DNA of 64,000 nucleotides from Drechslerella dactyloides (Eukaryota > Ascomycota > Orbiliomycetes > Orbiliales > Orbiliaceae), in assembly GCA_020064725.1 (NCBI GenBank), contig JAGTWJ010000013.1, positions 124,001 to 188,000 of the forward strand. The letters are read 5' to 3'. The position numbers and the translations under genes were made by a program. Below, one piece after another: positions 46,386-58,540 of this stretch; the stretch's first letter is position 1; the number at the start of each line of letters is the position of its first letter. The notes under the pieces were generated by a model. It was given only the letters and a program-made list of their open reading frames with translations. It searched no databases and was not told where the DNA came from.

Positions 46386-47521
46386 TGGTTGACCTGGTTG
46401 GAGGGCTGAGGGTGAAGGTTCTGAAATGTAGAGGGTTCTAATTTATAGCTTCCTTCTGGATTGAAACAGAAGCGCTCACAAGTGTCTTGACTCATACACT
46501 GGCTCATCCAGATTTCGAGGTGGTAGCAGCTCTGCAGGAGAGCCTCCGCTGAGCTCGTAGGTTCTGGAACATCTTGGCCTAAGCACGAAGCTTCTAGGAA
46601 ACTAGAAACAGTGGCCTATAGGTACAGGCAGCTTCACAATCAAAGCTTTTGAACGGCTGAGAGCCATTCATCTCTGACAAGATAAAATACTTAGCGGCAC
46701 TTGGTGAAATCTAGAGCTTTGAGGATACTAGCAGGAACAGACAACTCGATGCTGTTAGATTCGATATCCTGCCCTCGCATGCAACGTCTTATAATAAATA
46801 AGTGTGTGTTAATTCGTTGTACGTTAACGTATAACGCGTTACAAAGCAGTCGCTTTGGTGGCGTCGTTGACCTCAAGGACCTGAAGGTAATTAAACCGTC
46901 GCAAATAGTGGAAATAGATTCATACAAAATTTGACCAATCATTGAGCATCATAGCTGATCAGCTGAGAGTAGTGTTTATTTATCACAGATCCCCCCTTTG
47001 TCAATTAGATCAAGGCATTTATTTATCGGTAATATCCCACCAGATCATGATTGTAGTATATACACTTGCAGTCTCCATGCAAACCGGAATACATAAGACT
47101 TCGTCTTATATTCTCATCCTGATAAGTTAAACCGAACACCTAGGCATCTTGGGCCGTATATCAGACTAATGAGCATATGCGGGTCCGTGTACTGTGCGTA
47201 ATGGAACGTTAATGCTAACTGGACATGGAATCAACATGTCTTAAGATCTTTCATAAGTGGCATTGATACTTCCGACATAAATCCTATATATATACATTTG
47301 GCCGGTTGCCAGAATGTACCACGTGGCCTCGTAAACCAGACCCTCCCTTGGAGCTGTGTCGTTTTGCAGGCTTGCGAGACCGGTTCCGTGTACAAACAGG
47401 CCTTAAACCACCCCATCTGCGGCAGCAATTAATCAATCGCACACTAGCTTAATACAAATATATACCCAATTCGAATCCACAGATTCGGAAACACCGAACA
47501 CCGATTGTAAGAATCTGACCT
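46386..47521. other. Intergenic region
   Basis: About 1.1 kb with no supportable gene. The strand bias of the preceding region fades here. Confidence 0.5.
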
Positions 47522-48337
47522 CTACTTCTCGCGGTATGCCAGCGTATGCCCCATCTCTGCCTGACCCATGGTCCGCGGCGGGCCCATATCAATCCCACCT
47601 GTTGGAACAGGCATCGGCTCAAGGTAAGGTCCTTGATATCCGAAAAATCTTCTCCGAATAGGGTTCTGAAATAGTAGGAGGGTGATAATGATCAATGCGA
47701 TGACACCAACCGCGATCGCGATCTTATCACCTCTCTGCAGCCCGCTGCTCTGGTTGGACTGGTACTGGCTGGCTATTTGCTGCAGTGTCGTATCGTCGAG
47801 AATTGTAGTGAACGTTGAGTAGATGACCTGGGTAAGAGTGCTCTGGACCCGCGTGGTAATAGTCCCTGTAGCTAGCGAGACGACAGACTCGACTTCTGTC
47901 GTTACAACGTTCACGCTAGTCACAACGCTGGTCGCAACGTCTGTCTCCGCGACAAGGCTGGAGTCGGCCGATGTCGTCTGGGCGACATTGTTCGCCGGCT
48001 CGTTCCCGTTGATTGACTGACAGTAGCTCATGTAAATTGATGTCATCGCCACCCCATCTGCAGAGACGCCGTTGTTACACCAATCGGCCACGCAGCCGGC
48101 GAGAGATTTGCGTGCAATTTCCGTGAGGTCGGTTCTGCAGAAACAGCTGTTTACGAGAGGCGAACTGGGACATTGGATCCATGACCCAACTCTGTAAATG
48201 CAGGTTGACGCGCAAGGGCGAATAGCTTTGAGCGCCGACGCATCAAAGATTGTGACGGTATCCTGGGCTGCGGCTCTATTTAGAATGGGGAGGAGGAGCG
48301 CGAGCAGTAGCCCGGGTTCGACACCGGCGAGCCGCAT
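47522..48337 (-). CDS. Surface membrane protein with eight-cysteine CFEM-like ectodomain
   Basis: A single exon of 271 residues. Signal peptide about 1-25 (LLLALLLPILNRAAAQ), then a module with eight cysteines (PCASTC, IQC, SCFC, AGC, DWC, SYC) spaced broadly as in CFEM domains. No obvious haem-ligand Asp precedes the SCFC pair. A Ser/Thr/Val-rich stalk (about 120-205) follows, then one membrane helix (IAIAVGVIALIIITLLLF) and a short cytoplasmic tail with RRRFF just inside, fixing the topology as outside-in. This is the common fungal layout of an extracellular, membrane-anchored CFEM-like protein, possibly a surface sensor. It differs from the GPI-type CFEM gene at 19099-19827 by having a true transmembrane anchor. 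Confidence 0.85.
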   Translation of the reverse strand: MRLAGVEPGLLLALLLPILNRAAAQDTVTIFDASALKAIRPCASTCIYRVGSWIQCPSSPLVNSCFCRTDLTEIARKSLAGCVADWCNNGVSADGVAMTSIYMSYCQSINGNEPANNVAQTTSADSSLVAETDVATSVVTSVNVVTTEVESVVSLATGTITTRVQSTLTQVIYSTFTTILDDTTLQQIASQYQSNQSSGLQRGDKIAIAVGVIALIIITLLLFQNPIRRRFFGYQGPYLEPMPVPTGGIDMGPPRTMGQAEMGHTLAYREK

Positions 48338-49817
48338 TTTGTATAATTATATAAGGGTGGTGGGAAGGTAACGGATCAGGTCGAATCTCAAGATCTGTCA
48401 GGATTTATCAATAAAACGTCCAGTGAACACCACGAGCAGCTGAGAAGAAGCGACCTACATGTAACTCTGAACAGCTCCAAATGTATCTCTTAATCCAAGA
48501 TTGTAACTTTTCTATGAAGGATGCAAGGCTGTATTGAGGCGCAATACACGTTGGATTCGCACTTTCGGCAGCGGCGCGCGTGCTTAATTTCTCGCCTAGA
48601 CCGCCACAAAGAAGCTTATTTTCATGCCCAAGAGTTGACTAGTGGGCACACAGGCAGAAGCGCGGGATGATTCGAGATAGATGAAGGCGATCGAGATGGG
48701 TATATAAAAGGGTGTAGGGAAGAGAACAAAGCCGTCTCTGAAGTATGATTCATGCGGGAGCCAAGCGAAGATCGCAGGCCGAAATCTGGGGGTTTCGAGA
48801 TCAGGAAAAATCGGTCTCGGGAGGCAGGTTGCCGGGTGCTCCCCGCTCTTATATGAATTATTAAGCAGCAGCAGACCGACAGCAGGGCCGTAAATTCGAC
48901 GGGGCATGCGCAAGCACTTCTCCAACGGCCCCCTCTCTACTTACATGTAGGTCGCTTTGCGTGAAATTCGAAACTGTGTAGCCCTGTTGACAAATCAAAT
49001 CTTTAACCGGGTCACACTCGAAAATCAGAGCTCGGGCTAAATTATAAAGTGCACATATATTTCTACGCAAGTATTTTCAATGTTGAAATAATATGAGAGT
49101 ACATCAAGCCAAAGGTCAACTAAATAGATGCACGGCTTGTTCGTCGCATGGCGGCTCCATGTCGGATTAAGGGGCGATGTGATACGGGAGCGACTTGGCT
49201 ATAACGTTATCGGAGCCTTCTCAACCATTTGTTGCTCTATCTTGATAATTAGTGTAATGAGAGCGTTATGCGAGGGATTGGCCCCTGTTAATAGTAGGGT
49301 TTGCTATTGAAGGTGTGAACTTAGACCCCTGCGAAAAATCCAACGAAACGCCCCACCTGCGGGTCATACTGGCCACTGACATCGCGGCTTCGACGGCTGG
49401 CTGGCTCGGCATTTAAATCTACATGTTTCAAGTTCAAGTTAGTTCATCGCGGGAAGCAGATAAACAGATCGCAATTTAACAAACGCTTAAGCTTTGCGCA
49501 AATGAGAGCGTTCTATCTTATTATATCTATCGTCTTTCAAAATTCACGATGATCGGACACAGCTTTTTGGAAATACTATGTAGACTACAAGGCATTCTGA
49601 GGTTTCGCGTAATATCGCGGTTCGGTTTGCGTTCAATTATCCAATTACAAGGTTCTACATCTGCAGAGCAGTCCGGGTCAATTCAAGACAGGGTTTTGTG
49701 CAACCACGGGGCCCCTGCTTGCAGGAATCGCACTTGCGAGAAATAGTGCCCACCCAGAATTAATAATCCTTCGCTTCTAGCTTCTGTGTATATATGCACT
49801 CCACGCTGCGCATCAAC
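48338..49817. other. Intergenic region
   Basis: About 1.5 kb. A 109-codon minus-strand open stretch at 48596-48925 has no domain and is not called. The sequence next to 48337 should hold the promoter of the surface protein. Confidence 0.5.
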
Positions 49818-50663
49818 TCAGGCCATCTCGTCCAGCTCCATCGTATCCGGATCGTGGTCGATAATTACATGGTTGGCGTCGCCGTCCGACTTGTCTCCTT
49901 TCCGGTTCGCTCGGGCTTTCTTCGCTGGTCGGAAAGGAAATCGCAGTTTTCTTTTCAGTTTCGCAGCCTTTGGCGACCTGCTGGCACCAAACTGAGGTGT
50001 CTGGTCAATCTCATCCTTCGGCTTCCCGGCTCTTGAGAATAGACGTCGACTTTTTGGCCGTTCGGGAATCGGACTTGATGGCTCCTGTCTTTCTGGGAGT
50101 ATTGTGTCCGCTCGGAAGTCTCCACCACTATGACCTTCGGAAGCGGGACGCTTCTTTACTGGATCGCTCTCAGTATCGGCTTCGTGACCATCACTTGAAT
50201 GCTCTTTCGCTCTGAAGTTGCCACCACCGAGAATCCAGCTTCTTCGTTTGTTGCCGCTGTCCTGGTACCGACTGAACCGCCTAAACCTCCCTCTCTTAGT
50301 ATTATTCGGACTGCGATTCTCCTCGTCCGTGGAACTGCTGCTGCGACTCGGAACGGTGGTAACGTTCTTTTGTGTTTCCGCCCAGGCTTGAGCTCTGGCA
50401 GCTCGCTGGGCCTGTTCTTCGGCTTCCTTCGCTTCCCGGAGCTCCATTTCGTGCTGCTCTTCGAGGAGTAACTCGAACTTAGCTAGGAGGAAAGCCCCGC
50501 GCTCGCATGTTGGGCACCGCTGTGGAAGCATCTCTCCCACGCGGATGCACTGAACGCCTGCATGCCGTTCTGGGAGGCACGGACAGAGATGATTGCAAGG
50601 GCAGTAGAAGTATTCGTCGAAACTGTGGCCGCAAGTGGTAAAGGTTGAGCGTGAGATGCACAT
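49818..50663 (-). CDS. Unrecognised protein with Cys-rich N-terminus and long basic, Ser-rich tail
   Basis: A single exon; from the ATG at 50663 it encodes 281 residues. That start gives MCISRSTFTTCGHSFDEYFY, the form seen in many fungal hypothetical proteins opening with a Cys-Gly-His element. The ATG at 50705 would add 14 residues. Within the first 60 residues lie about ten cysteines with two histidines (CGH, CPC, CPC, QRCPTC), which probably bind zinc. A helix of about 40 Glu/Ala/Arg-rich residues follows (LLLEEQHEMELREAKEAEEQ), likely coiled coil. The last 180 residues are Ser/Arg/Lys-rich and disordered, with several basic clusters (KLKRKLRF, PAKKARANRK) that could be nuclear signals. 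No enzyme domain is seen. Confidence 0.7.
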   Translation of the reverse strand: MCISRSTFTTCGHSFDEYFYCPCNHLCPCLPERHAGVQCIRVGEMLPQRCPTCERGAFLLAKFELLLEEQHEMELREAKEAEEQAQRAARAQAWAETQKNVTTVPSRSSSSTDEENRSPNNTKRGRFRRFSRYQDSGNKRRSWILGGGNFRAKEHSSDGHEADTESDPVKKRPASEGHSGGDFRADTILPERQEPSSPIPERPKSRRLFSRAGKPKDEIDQTPQFGASRSPKAAKLKRKLRFPFRPAKKARANRKGDKSDGDANHVIIDHDPDTMELDEMA

Positions 50664-53600
50664 TTTCGCAGGCGAGAGTTGAACGAGCGTGATATCTCGA
50701 TACACCGAAGTTGACCTCCAGATGACTAGATACCATTCACAGCCAAGTCGATAGCGTATTTATGGCTTCTTATATGGTATATGCGCGTGGTAATCGACGA
50801 GGTTGGTTCACGTGACGGCGGATGAGCGCATGGCCCCGCTGCTAGATGGAGGCCGCAGGTTCAATTGCATTTTGCATATCTGCCAGCCTTTGATTCATGC
50901 ACTGCAGCTGTCTGATAGCCGAGGCGATATCTCCGCCCAACTATGCGCGAGGTTAAACTCATTTAATATTTATTCAACCTTATGTCAGCTTTGCATTGTT
51001 GTTAATGCAAGCAGATGAGTGTATAAAATACAGGCTGAAACAGATGTGAACGCCTCTTCTAGAAATACACCTACGATACGCCCCACTACCATTGAAGTGA
51101 TTCCGTCAACATATCGATAAAATTACATCTGCCAAATCAGACTGACAGTCATTCAGTTATTCCTTAACCATCGTTCTCCACCTGGACTATTTCCACCGAT
51201 TAGATTAGAGCTTCCCTCAACGCCTTTGTTCGACATCTGCGGGCATTCTTTGGAGCCCCCGACCTTCTCCACAGCCGTCCTTTCTTGGCCAGAGCCAGAG
51301 TCTCTCTCGGTCTGTGTTTTTTGAGGGGGGCTGCGGTGGGGAGGAGGAGGAGATGTCAACTGAATAAATCTTGGTGGATCCATTATTATCGATAATATCT
51401 TGTTGGCGCTGTTATTTGAATCAATAATGACCGAGAAGCTGGCGATCTCGATATATCGCAGGATTTCCGATATACGGCGACTTCAAGAAATATTGTTCTA
51501 GGAAGAGTGTTCTTGGGTGAGATATATCCTAGCGTTGAGATATTCTATAGATCTTATCAATGATACTGAGGAACAGGAAGATATGCAAGAAGGCGTGATC
51601 TTATACGTCCTCCACTGTCGTATGATATAGAAGATCGAACAGATTTTCCGATTAGCAACTTCGAGTCATTGGCCAAAGCATGGAGCCAGCGTTTCGTATA
51701 CTCGAGTCCGTGGTGCGATCCGTCATGTCATCGCACCCGAAATCAAAAAACACTAAGTCTATACTCACGCAGGTCAGCCGATGTAAAGGTCGTGAGTTTG
51801 CGTTAACTTGGATTAAAGTGTGCCCATGGTTACACAATAATGTAAAGGGCCATATCAACAAATTAATGCGGCTACGTCGCGCTATGGAAACAGGTTGTGC
51901 GACGGCACAATGTACACACGTGCTTGCTTGATGATTGGCTTAGCTACAGCAATCTTCTATCTAGCAGAACTCAAAGTTGTTGCGGAGCGTGCTATGACGT
52001 TGGGTTGCTACATGCCCCGTGTAATGTTGCACGCACCCGGGCCGTGATCACGATCAGCTCGGTGCAAACGGGTGGCGAGCGGCAGATGCGGGCGGAAGCA
52101 GCCCCAGGAGTCGGGGATTTCGAGACACATAGCCTGTCCCGAGACCACTAGGCCTACAGGTAGCTTGTCAACATTTACAAAACGCTCAAGCGCACCTTAT
52201 CGGTCTTAGATCTCTGTGCAATTACAATCTTGATCTTGTGCAATTAATTGTGGAACTGGCTGAGTTACTGCAAACTATATCACAACGCAAAATGTTTCAC
52301 TTTACAACGGCACAGTGGAAACAAGGAGATGCCCTTCAATGCTCGAATATACGTAATCTGTACTCCCACTCCCATTATAGAGTAGTACACCGGTGCTAAG
52401 AAGTTTGTTGATATATTAATTTCCCTTCCGTTGTGACTTGAAGCATCCTGTCTATATCTACACTATGGTCATTCGATTCCTAGAAAGACTACCGCCGTAT
52501 CGATCCATAGTCCGCTACCCCGCTTGAAGATGTCGCTGACGAGTCACATTAACTGTAAGCAGGCCGGAGGACGGTGTCTGATTACGAGATAACATTGGAC
52601 ACCTATATACGAACATTTCTTCGTATTCGCAGTCCAGCAGAAGGAACAAATTTTAGATGATTTCAAGTGATGAAAAATCATATTTGTTACTTCGAACACA
52701 TGCAAATAGATGTTGCGAACCCTCTTTCAGAGAACTTGTAACGCTTCACAGATATGTTGCCCAACCAAGTACGGATGGATGACAGTAAACAAATTTATTT
52801 TCGAATACGCTGTGATTATTGGCTAGTTATAACACTAAAAGCATGTTAACTTGTGGAAATGAATATTTTTTGGGTTGCAATACAGCTCTGACTCTGAGTG
52901 GCATGATAGGCGCACCTTTATAGCCATCGGCCTCAAGGATTCCGGTTAGCTATAAATGAATCAAATAGAGATATAATGTAATTAAGTGGCTTATGCATCG
53001 ATCGCGGGCGCCGCTCTACAGATGAGGACGGGTTCCAGTCTTCCGAAGGCCTACCCGACAAAGCAATTTCGCTCGTTGCATGCGGCCAGTCCTGCGGGTG
53101 GCGGACACGCAAGTGGTCCCGCGCGGAGCGTCATGCAGCGGGGCTAACACTGTGCAGTAGTACTGATGCCGATCGGCCATGAATCTTGAGGGCACTGGGA
53201 CTTTAATCTAGTATTTTCTGTTTGTAAATCATAGTATCCAAATGAGCTGCTTCGCATACATATACCCAACATACAAAACTCAGATTTCCGAAATGGCCAT
53301 GTCCTGGTCGAGCTCGTCAACTCAAGCGGCACTTATGCATACTGGGTCTGTAGCTATATCGAGATGACATATTTGCGCGAGCTGTTGAGCATATGTAGAG
53401 ATAGACGACTTCTATCACCGAGTTACATCGCCGACGAGTTGATTTCTGGAGTTTACGTTCTTGTGGTTTAATTAATTTTCAAGACCAATCAATTGTCTAT
53501 AATATATCCTATATATCTATATATCGAGTCATCAATAATCATTAACATACCACTCTGTAGATATCCGCCATTACAACCGTCTAGGACGACACAGACTCCT

Positions 53601-53891
53601 TCTTGAGTAAAAGTCGAGAATGAAGAATCTATCGGTAGGTATAAATGAATGTGATTGTAAAGGTCGTTAAAGAGGGTATACATCAGTGAAAGTGAGAAAA
53701 AGGTATCACAGAAAAGGTACGTGACCGGCCCGCCACCAGAAACACCATAATACACAAATACAAGTCGTCCCGAATGAATGAAGAGTAGGAGCAAAATAGC
53801 CATACACACGAATGAATAAAGAGGGTGGGTGAAGAGAAGATCAAGTATAAGAGTCATCATTACTTTAAACAGATCAAAACCGCGTCAACAT
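50664..53891. other. Long gene-poor region
   Basis: About 3.2 kb, AT-richer than the surrounding genes. A 76-codon Pro/Ser/Gly-rich stretch at 51153-51383 (minus) and others are too short and featureless to call. I see no RNA gene or mobile element. Confidence 0.5.
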
Positions 53892-56665
53892 CTACCATCT
53901 ACCGCCATATCCACCATACTGATTATTATTGCCTCCGTAGCCATCATAGCCACGGTTGCCCCTCGGCGGCTGCTCGAATATTCTGCTGTTCCCACGTGGT
54001 GGAGACGCTCTAGCTTGCGGCTGGGGGCGCTGGTCATAGTATGGGCTATCGGTCATGCTTCTCGATGGGAACCCAAACTCCGACTCTGCGGATCCGCCGA
54101 ATCCTCTGTTGCCAATAGCCGCATATCCTGACGTCGGCGTGGTGGTGTTGCTCCTGGGCGGTAGGGAGAATGCCGGTCCGCCCAGGCTGCCGCCATGAAT
54201 GCTAGCGTAGTCGGCAGACTCACGATGCACGGGCAGTCCCCTGCTAGGCGTACCTGGCCTGCTACCTTGCGACTGTTGTCTTTGATGCTGTTGCTGCGCG
54301 AACGGTCGATTGGGTTGTGGTAGTTGGTTCTGAGACGGCGGGGAGCGGTGGAGGTACGAGTCTAGCACGTCGGCTTCGATATCGTAGTTACCGTAGGCGT
54401 TTCTTCCGACTCCGTGTTCTTCGCGATCGAAACTCTCCAGAGGCTGCTGTGGACGCTGAGGTGGTGGTGTGGGGGTTGGTGCTACACCACCAGCAGGCTG
54501 GTATGTCGGCTTGGCATAAATTGGCCCCGGGGTCATTTGGCGGGGTGGAGAGCGAGGCGGCGATCTGGACTGCAATTGTGCAGGAGGGGCATGTTCAGGG
54601 GGTGTTAGACGTCGGATCCTCGGGTGCGAGGGGCCATTGTTTTGGGTGGGAGGGACAGGAATGCCAGTATCAAGTTCGAACGCCATAGGATGCGTGGCGA
54701 AGGAGTCATTCTTCGCAGAATCTTTGCCAGCTTGGTCTACAGGCGAAGAACTCCCAATTTCTACTGCACCAGCGGCGGGCTGCCTCCCAGATGGCATGAT
54801 ACCGCCATCCATCTCAAAGACCTCGGAGTCAGGCTTGTGGTGGATTGGTGGCGTATGACGATGCTCGGTATAGGCTGAGAAGTCAGGAGCAGGTGACGAA
54901 GAATTGGCAATTGGCGGTGGGGGGATAGTTGGAGGGAAAGGTGCCTCTTGAGCCCGTACTGGGAATCGGCGTGGGCCCGCACCATTAACGGGGAACGGTT
55001 GAGGCGAGTTGCTTCGCGTAGGATCGAAGTTCAAAGGTCTAAGCTGTGGTGGTCCCATATGCCCAGGTGGGGAGATGCTCTCAGCACGGTTGACAGGCGA
55101 TGGACGCTGACCGGGATGAAACGGCGATACGGAGTCATTTCGGTTGACAGGAGGAAGAGCTTGTGATGAGCCTAAGAAATCATGCGGTTGCAGTGCTTCA
55201 GCTTCATATGGGTTCGTGAGAGAGTATTCTGACGAGTTGGCTCCATTGCTATTGGCGTAGGGTCTCGAGTATGGGCCGATTGGCGGTTGAGGTCTGTAAA
55301 GAGGAGTGTTCGTCCTCGCGAACGGGTCTTTCCTATCTCCTAACAAACTGGCCGAGTCGTCAAACATGGATGATGCAACAGAAGTATCGGTCCCGTGAGT
55401 CGATGTTCGATGAGGGAAAGCCGGTCGCGCAGCAAAGGGCGGCCTCGACGGCATGCTGGTGTCGGGCTTGGAGGAAACTGTCGTGGTAAATGTCTCCATG
55501 GTATTCGTTCTCTGAAGGCCAGGGACGGGCGGCTTCTCGTTAATAACTGGCAGGGTTGGTCCACCTGAGGAAGCTTTCGCAGGTCCAGCCTGCGAAGCAT
55601 CCGCTCCAAAAATCGGCAAGGTTGGTTTCCGTGCACCAAGACCAGCTTTATCAGCCTTCAACCTTTCTTCTCGTTCCTCTTCGAGCGTCCGCTGGTGGTT
55701 CTTGGCCACAATGCCCACCAGTCTCTTGTCGATCTTCTCTCTGCAGTAGGAGCCCAGAGTGTGCCCGCTGGGGACGTGATGCCAAATAAACATTATCCAT
55801 AGGAGCACCGCCAACGCCAGCTGTAGAAAATTGAAGATCCACCAGACGCAAGTGAACAGCATAACGGACAAGATCATGGCTTGAGTCGGAGACTCGTCTT
55901 CCAACGCCTTGATTGACGAGAGCAGGCCGCTCAATCCATTCTTCTGCGTCCCGGGGACGATCTTGGCTTGCATGACAGCGTAAAGCGTAATGCCATTGAG
56001 GACTTGACGTGGACCGTCCGCGAGCAGGACTTGCGCCCAGCCTGATATGCCATTGTCAGCCATACAAATCCTTTTAAGCATATTGAACAGTATTGAGACG
56101 AACCTTTGAACGAGAAGTAGGTGAACAGCATGACGTAGTCGCTCCCATGTCTGCTCCTTGTCAACTCGGTGAAGACCAGAAACCGCTTGTAGCCACCCTT
56201 GCCGGAGCACCACCACCTCTGTGCATAAATATTTAGATAACCTCTCGCAACGCTGTTCCCTTTGATAGCCCTGATGCTCCACAGAAGCGAGAAGCCGATA
56301 AGCACGAAGGAGAAGATGATGCACCCGGCGAAAATCCATTTGGAGATGCGGAACGGAACGAACGGGTCGATTTTCGAGGACCAGCGGTTGAAGATGAGCA
56401 AGTTGACGGCGGTATAGCAGTCGGCGGCGACGACGGCGATGCCGAAGAAGACGTTGACGAAAAAGAAAAAGTATGCGGTCGGCGACCAGCAGGAACGGGT
56501 CTTGAAGTCATTGAGGTTCTATTAAGTGATAGAAGAAATGGTTAGTCTACGAGCGCCGGCGCCATGGAATGCCAATACAATCCAAATAGGAAAACGTACG
56601 ATGTAGTCCCACTTCTGCTTCCGTGAGAAGACTTCATTGTCGCGATCTCTTCGTAAAAAACCCAT
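53892..56665 (-). CDS. KCH-family membrane protein (Kch1/Prm6-like, potassium influx)
   Basis: Exons 56665-56600, 56518-56104 and 56041-53892 give 876 residues; introns of 81 and 62 bases have CTAAC/CTGAC branch sites. The N-terminal 300 residues match the fungal KCH family: KQKWDYINLNDFKTRSCW, helices YFFFFVNVFFGIAVVAADCY and WIFAGCIIFSFVLIGFSLLW, the RWWCSGKGGYKRFLVFTEL segment, then a helix pair around ILSVMLFTCVWWIFNFLQLA. In yeast, Kch1 and Kch2 (Prm6) mediate low-affinity potassium uptake at the plasma membrane during calcium signalling. The remaining about 570 residues are Pro/Ser/Asn/Gln-rich and disordered, ending in Gly-Tyr-Asn repeats (GYDGYGGNNNQYGGYGGRW). Such long tails are usual in filamentous fungi and may be phosphorylated. 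Start chosen because MGFLRRDRDNEVFSRKQKW opens the family. Confidence 0.9.
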
Positions 56666-58540
56666 TGTGGCGGTTCAATGAGAAACCTGTTGTAAATGTT
56701 GATTTTAATGATGGTAGAAGTGATGATTAATATTATTTGAGTATGTCGTCGAATGTGATGCTGAAGGCGCTGCCGATTGACTTGCGCTTGTGTTCCTCCC
56801 AGCGGCACTTCTATTTCCACGACTCGAACCCTTCGAATTCCTTAGATCCAGCCTACAGATTCCGACGATTTGATTCGATTGTTGTATACGGTCCAGCCAG
56901 GTCCTTAAGGACAGTGTATTCAATTCTCTGAAACGCAAAAACGGCCCTCCAGAGGTCCAGCAAGGGAATGACTGATGGTGATGACGGCAAGGAAGGAACG
57001 GACGCTGCCACGATCAACGTGCCACAGCGAGGTGAATAACAAAAACAAGATAACGGCAGGGACGAAGCCTCAAATGATAGAGACCCCCAGCTCGACCAGA
57101 GCAGAGTAATGAGGGGAATGCAACTGCGCGGCGAGGGGTTCTATCGTCCCATTTTTAGGCTGGCGATGGTTGGAGGGGCGCGAACAGCGAATGTTGCAAA
57201 AGAATGTCGAAAAAGGGCAAGGCAGGTTTGCGATAATCCTTCCACGCACGGAGCAACAGTAGGAACAAGCACTTTCCAAGGGATGAAACGCTTGGTGAAC
57301 AAGCGCTCTTGGTGGCAGTATTATATTCTCGCCGGTAGCCAAACGACCGAATGGGCTGACGAAAATAAACGGCAGTCGTGGGTTAATGCGCCTATATGCA
57401 CGGATCAATACAATTCGGTAAGTACGACGAGAACGACGATAAGTGATAGGCAGGAAAGAAGTCCAAGAACAGTGGACAAGGCCTGCAAGAAGTAAAAGAA
57501 GGAATATCGCCACTCGGATTAAGGAGGTGCCGATTGCTGGACCCAGGCGGATCCGGGCCAATCAGCGCGCGAAATGCCGCCGTTGGTTCCAATTCGGACG
57601 ATGGTCGCAGGCCGGATTGGATTAGCCGGCAAAACCTTTTGATTCCTGGGCATCTCGCCCCTTGCAGCTTTGTGCCGGCGCGGTTTCAGGGTATGCGAGA
57701 TGGTTGGGTATAGGCTTGCACCAATCAGACGAGGAGCCGGGGTAAAGCTGGCGAGAGTCCAGCCAGGGGCGGCGATATCAAACATGCCTCGTGCCACTTG
57801 CTGGCGGTCTGACGGAGGACCAAGTGACTGATGTATCGGGTAAGCACGACATCGCGGGGATATCCAGACTGTGTACAATCAGAGGCACGGTCCTCCACAA
57901 TTGCAATGAGATGCGAAGCCTTTGTTCGCAATTCGTGTGTATATAACTCTTTATAATCTCGCGGACGGCGGAGGCTGACAGGCGACCGGCAACGTAACTC
58001 CTTCGCACATTTCTACAATTACTTCTATGGGCGCCGCATAGATACAATTTAATCTCGTCGCCAGAATTTTAAATCGCCCTCCCCCTCCGTCCTCCGAACG
58101 ACAACTGTTTCTCGTTCCAGCAGGCGAGCGCGGTCCAACGCAGCAAACTTTTCCCAAAGTTAATTTCCTGATGCAGGCAGCGTCCAGCTCATCAAACTGC
58201 GCTTCAAACGCAGCTGGCTGCTCGTTACGTCGACGAGGGGCAACATAGACACATGGCCATGTCATCACGCTGCTGACTTGCATGGCGTGACGCTTCACTG
58301 TATTGGATTGTATAGGTAGGACCCTCTCGGGTATATAGTACATTGTGTAAGACATCGGTGGGCGTGTGCTCATGCCCAATGGAATGTATTAAACCGCTCC
58401 AAAGTTCCATAGTTGACAATTGTCTGGCGCTCGAACCCAGTTACCCTCAGTCCTTGTGCGAGTATGTGCTACCCGATAGCCACCATATCATACATATGTT
58501 GTGCGTCGCCGGCCCCGGCGTCGCGCCGACAGCGACGACA
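56666..58540. other. Intergenic region
   Basis: About 1.9 kb: promoter side of the KCH gene and 3' side of the E1-beta gene. A 163-codon open stretch at 57070-57561 (minus) has no domain or codon bias and is not called. Confidence 0.5.

Noticed and set aside
50820..50880. Possible tRNA, from a B-box-like GGTTCAATTGC
   Set aside because: No matching A box, and the stretch does not fold into a cloverleaf with paired acceptor ends.
57070..57561. 163-codon minus-strand frame beginning with a hydrophobic stretch
   Set aside because: The hydrophobic stretch is followed by scattered Arg/Ser/Cys-rich sequence with no domain. It lies in the likely 5' region of the KCH gene, and overlapping frames are equally open.
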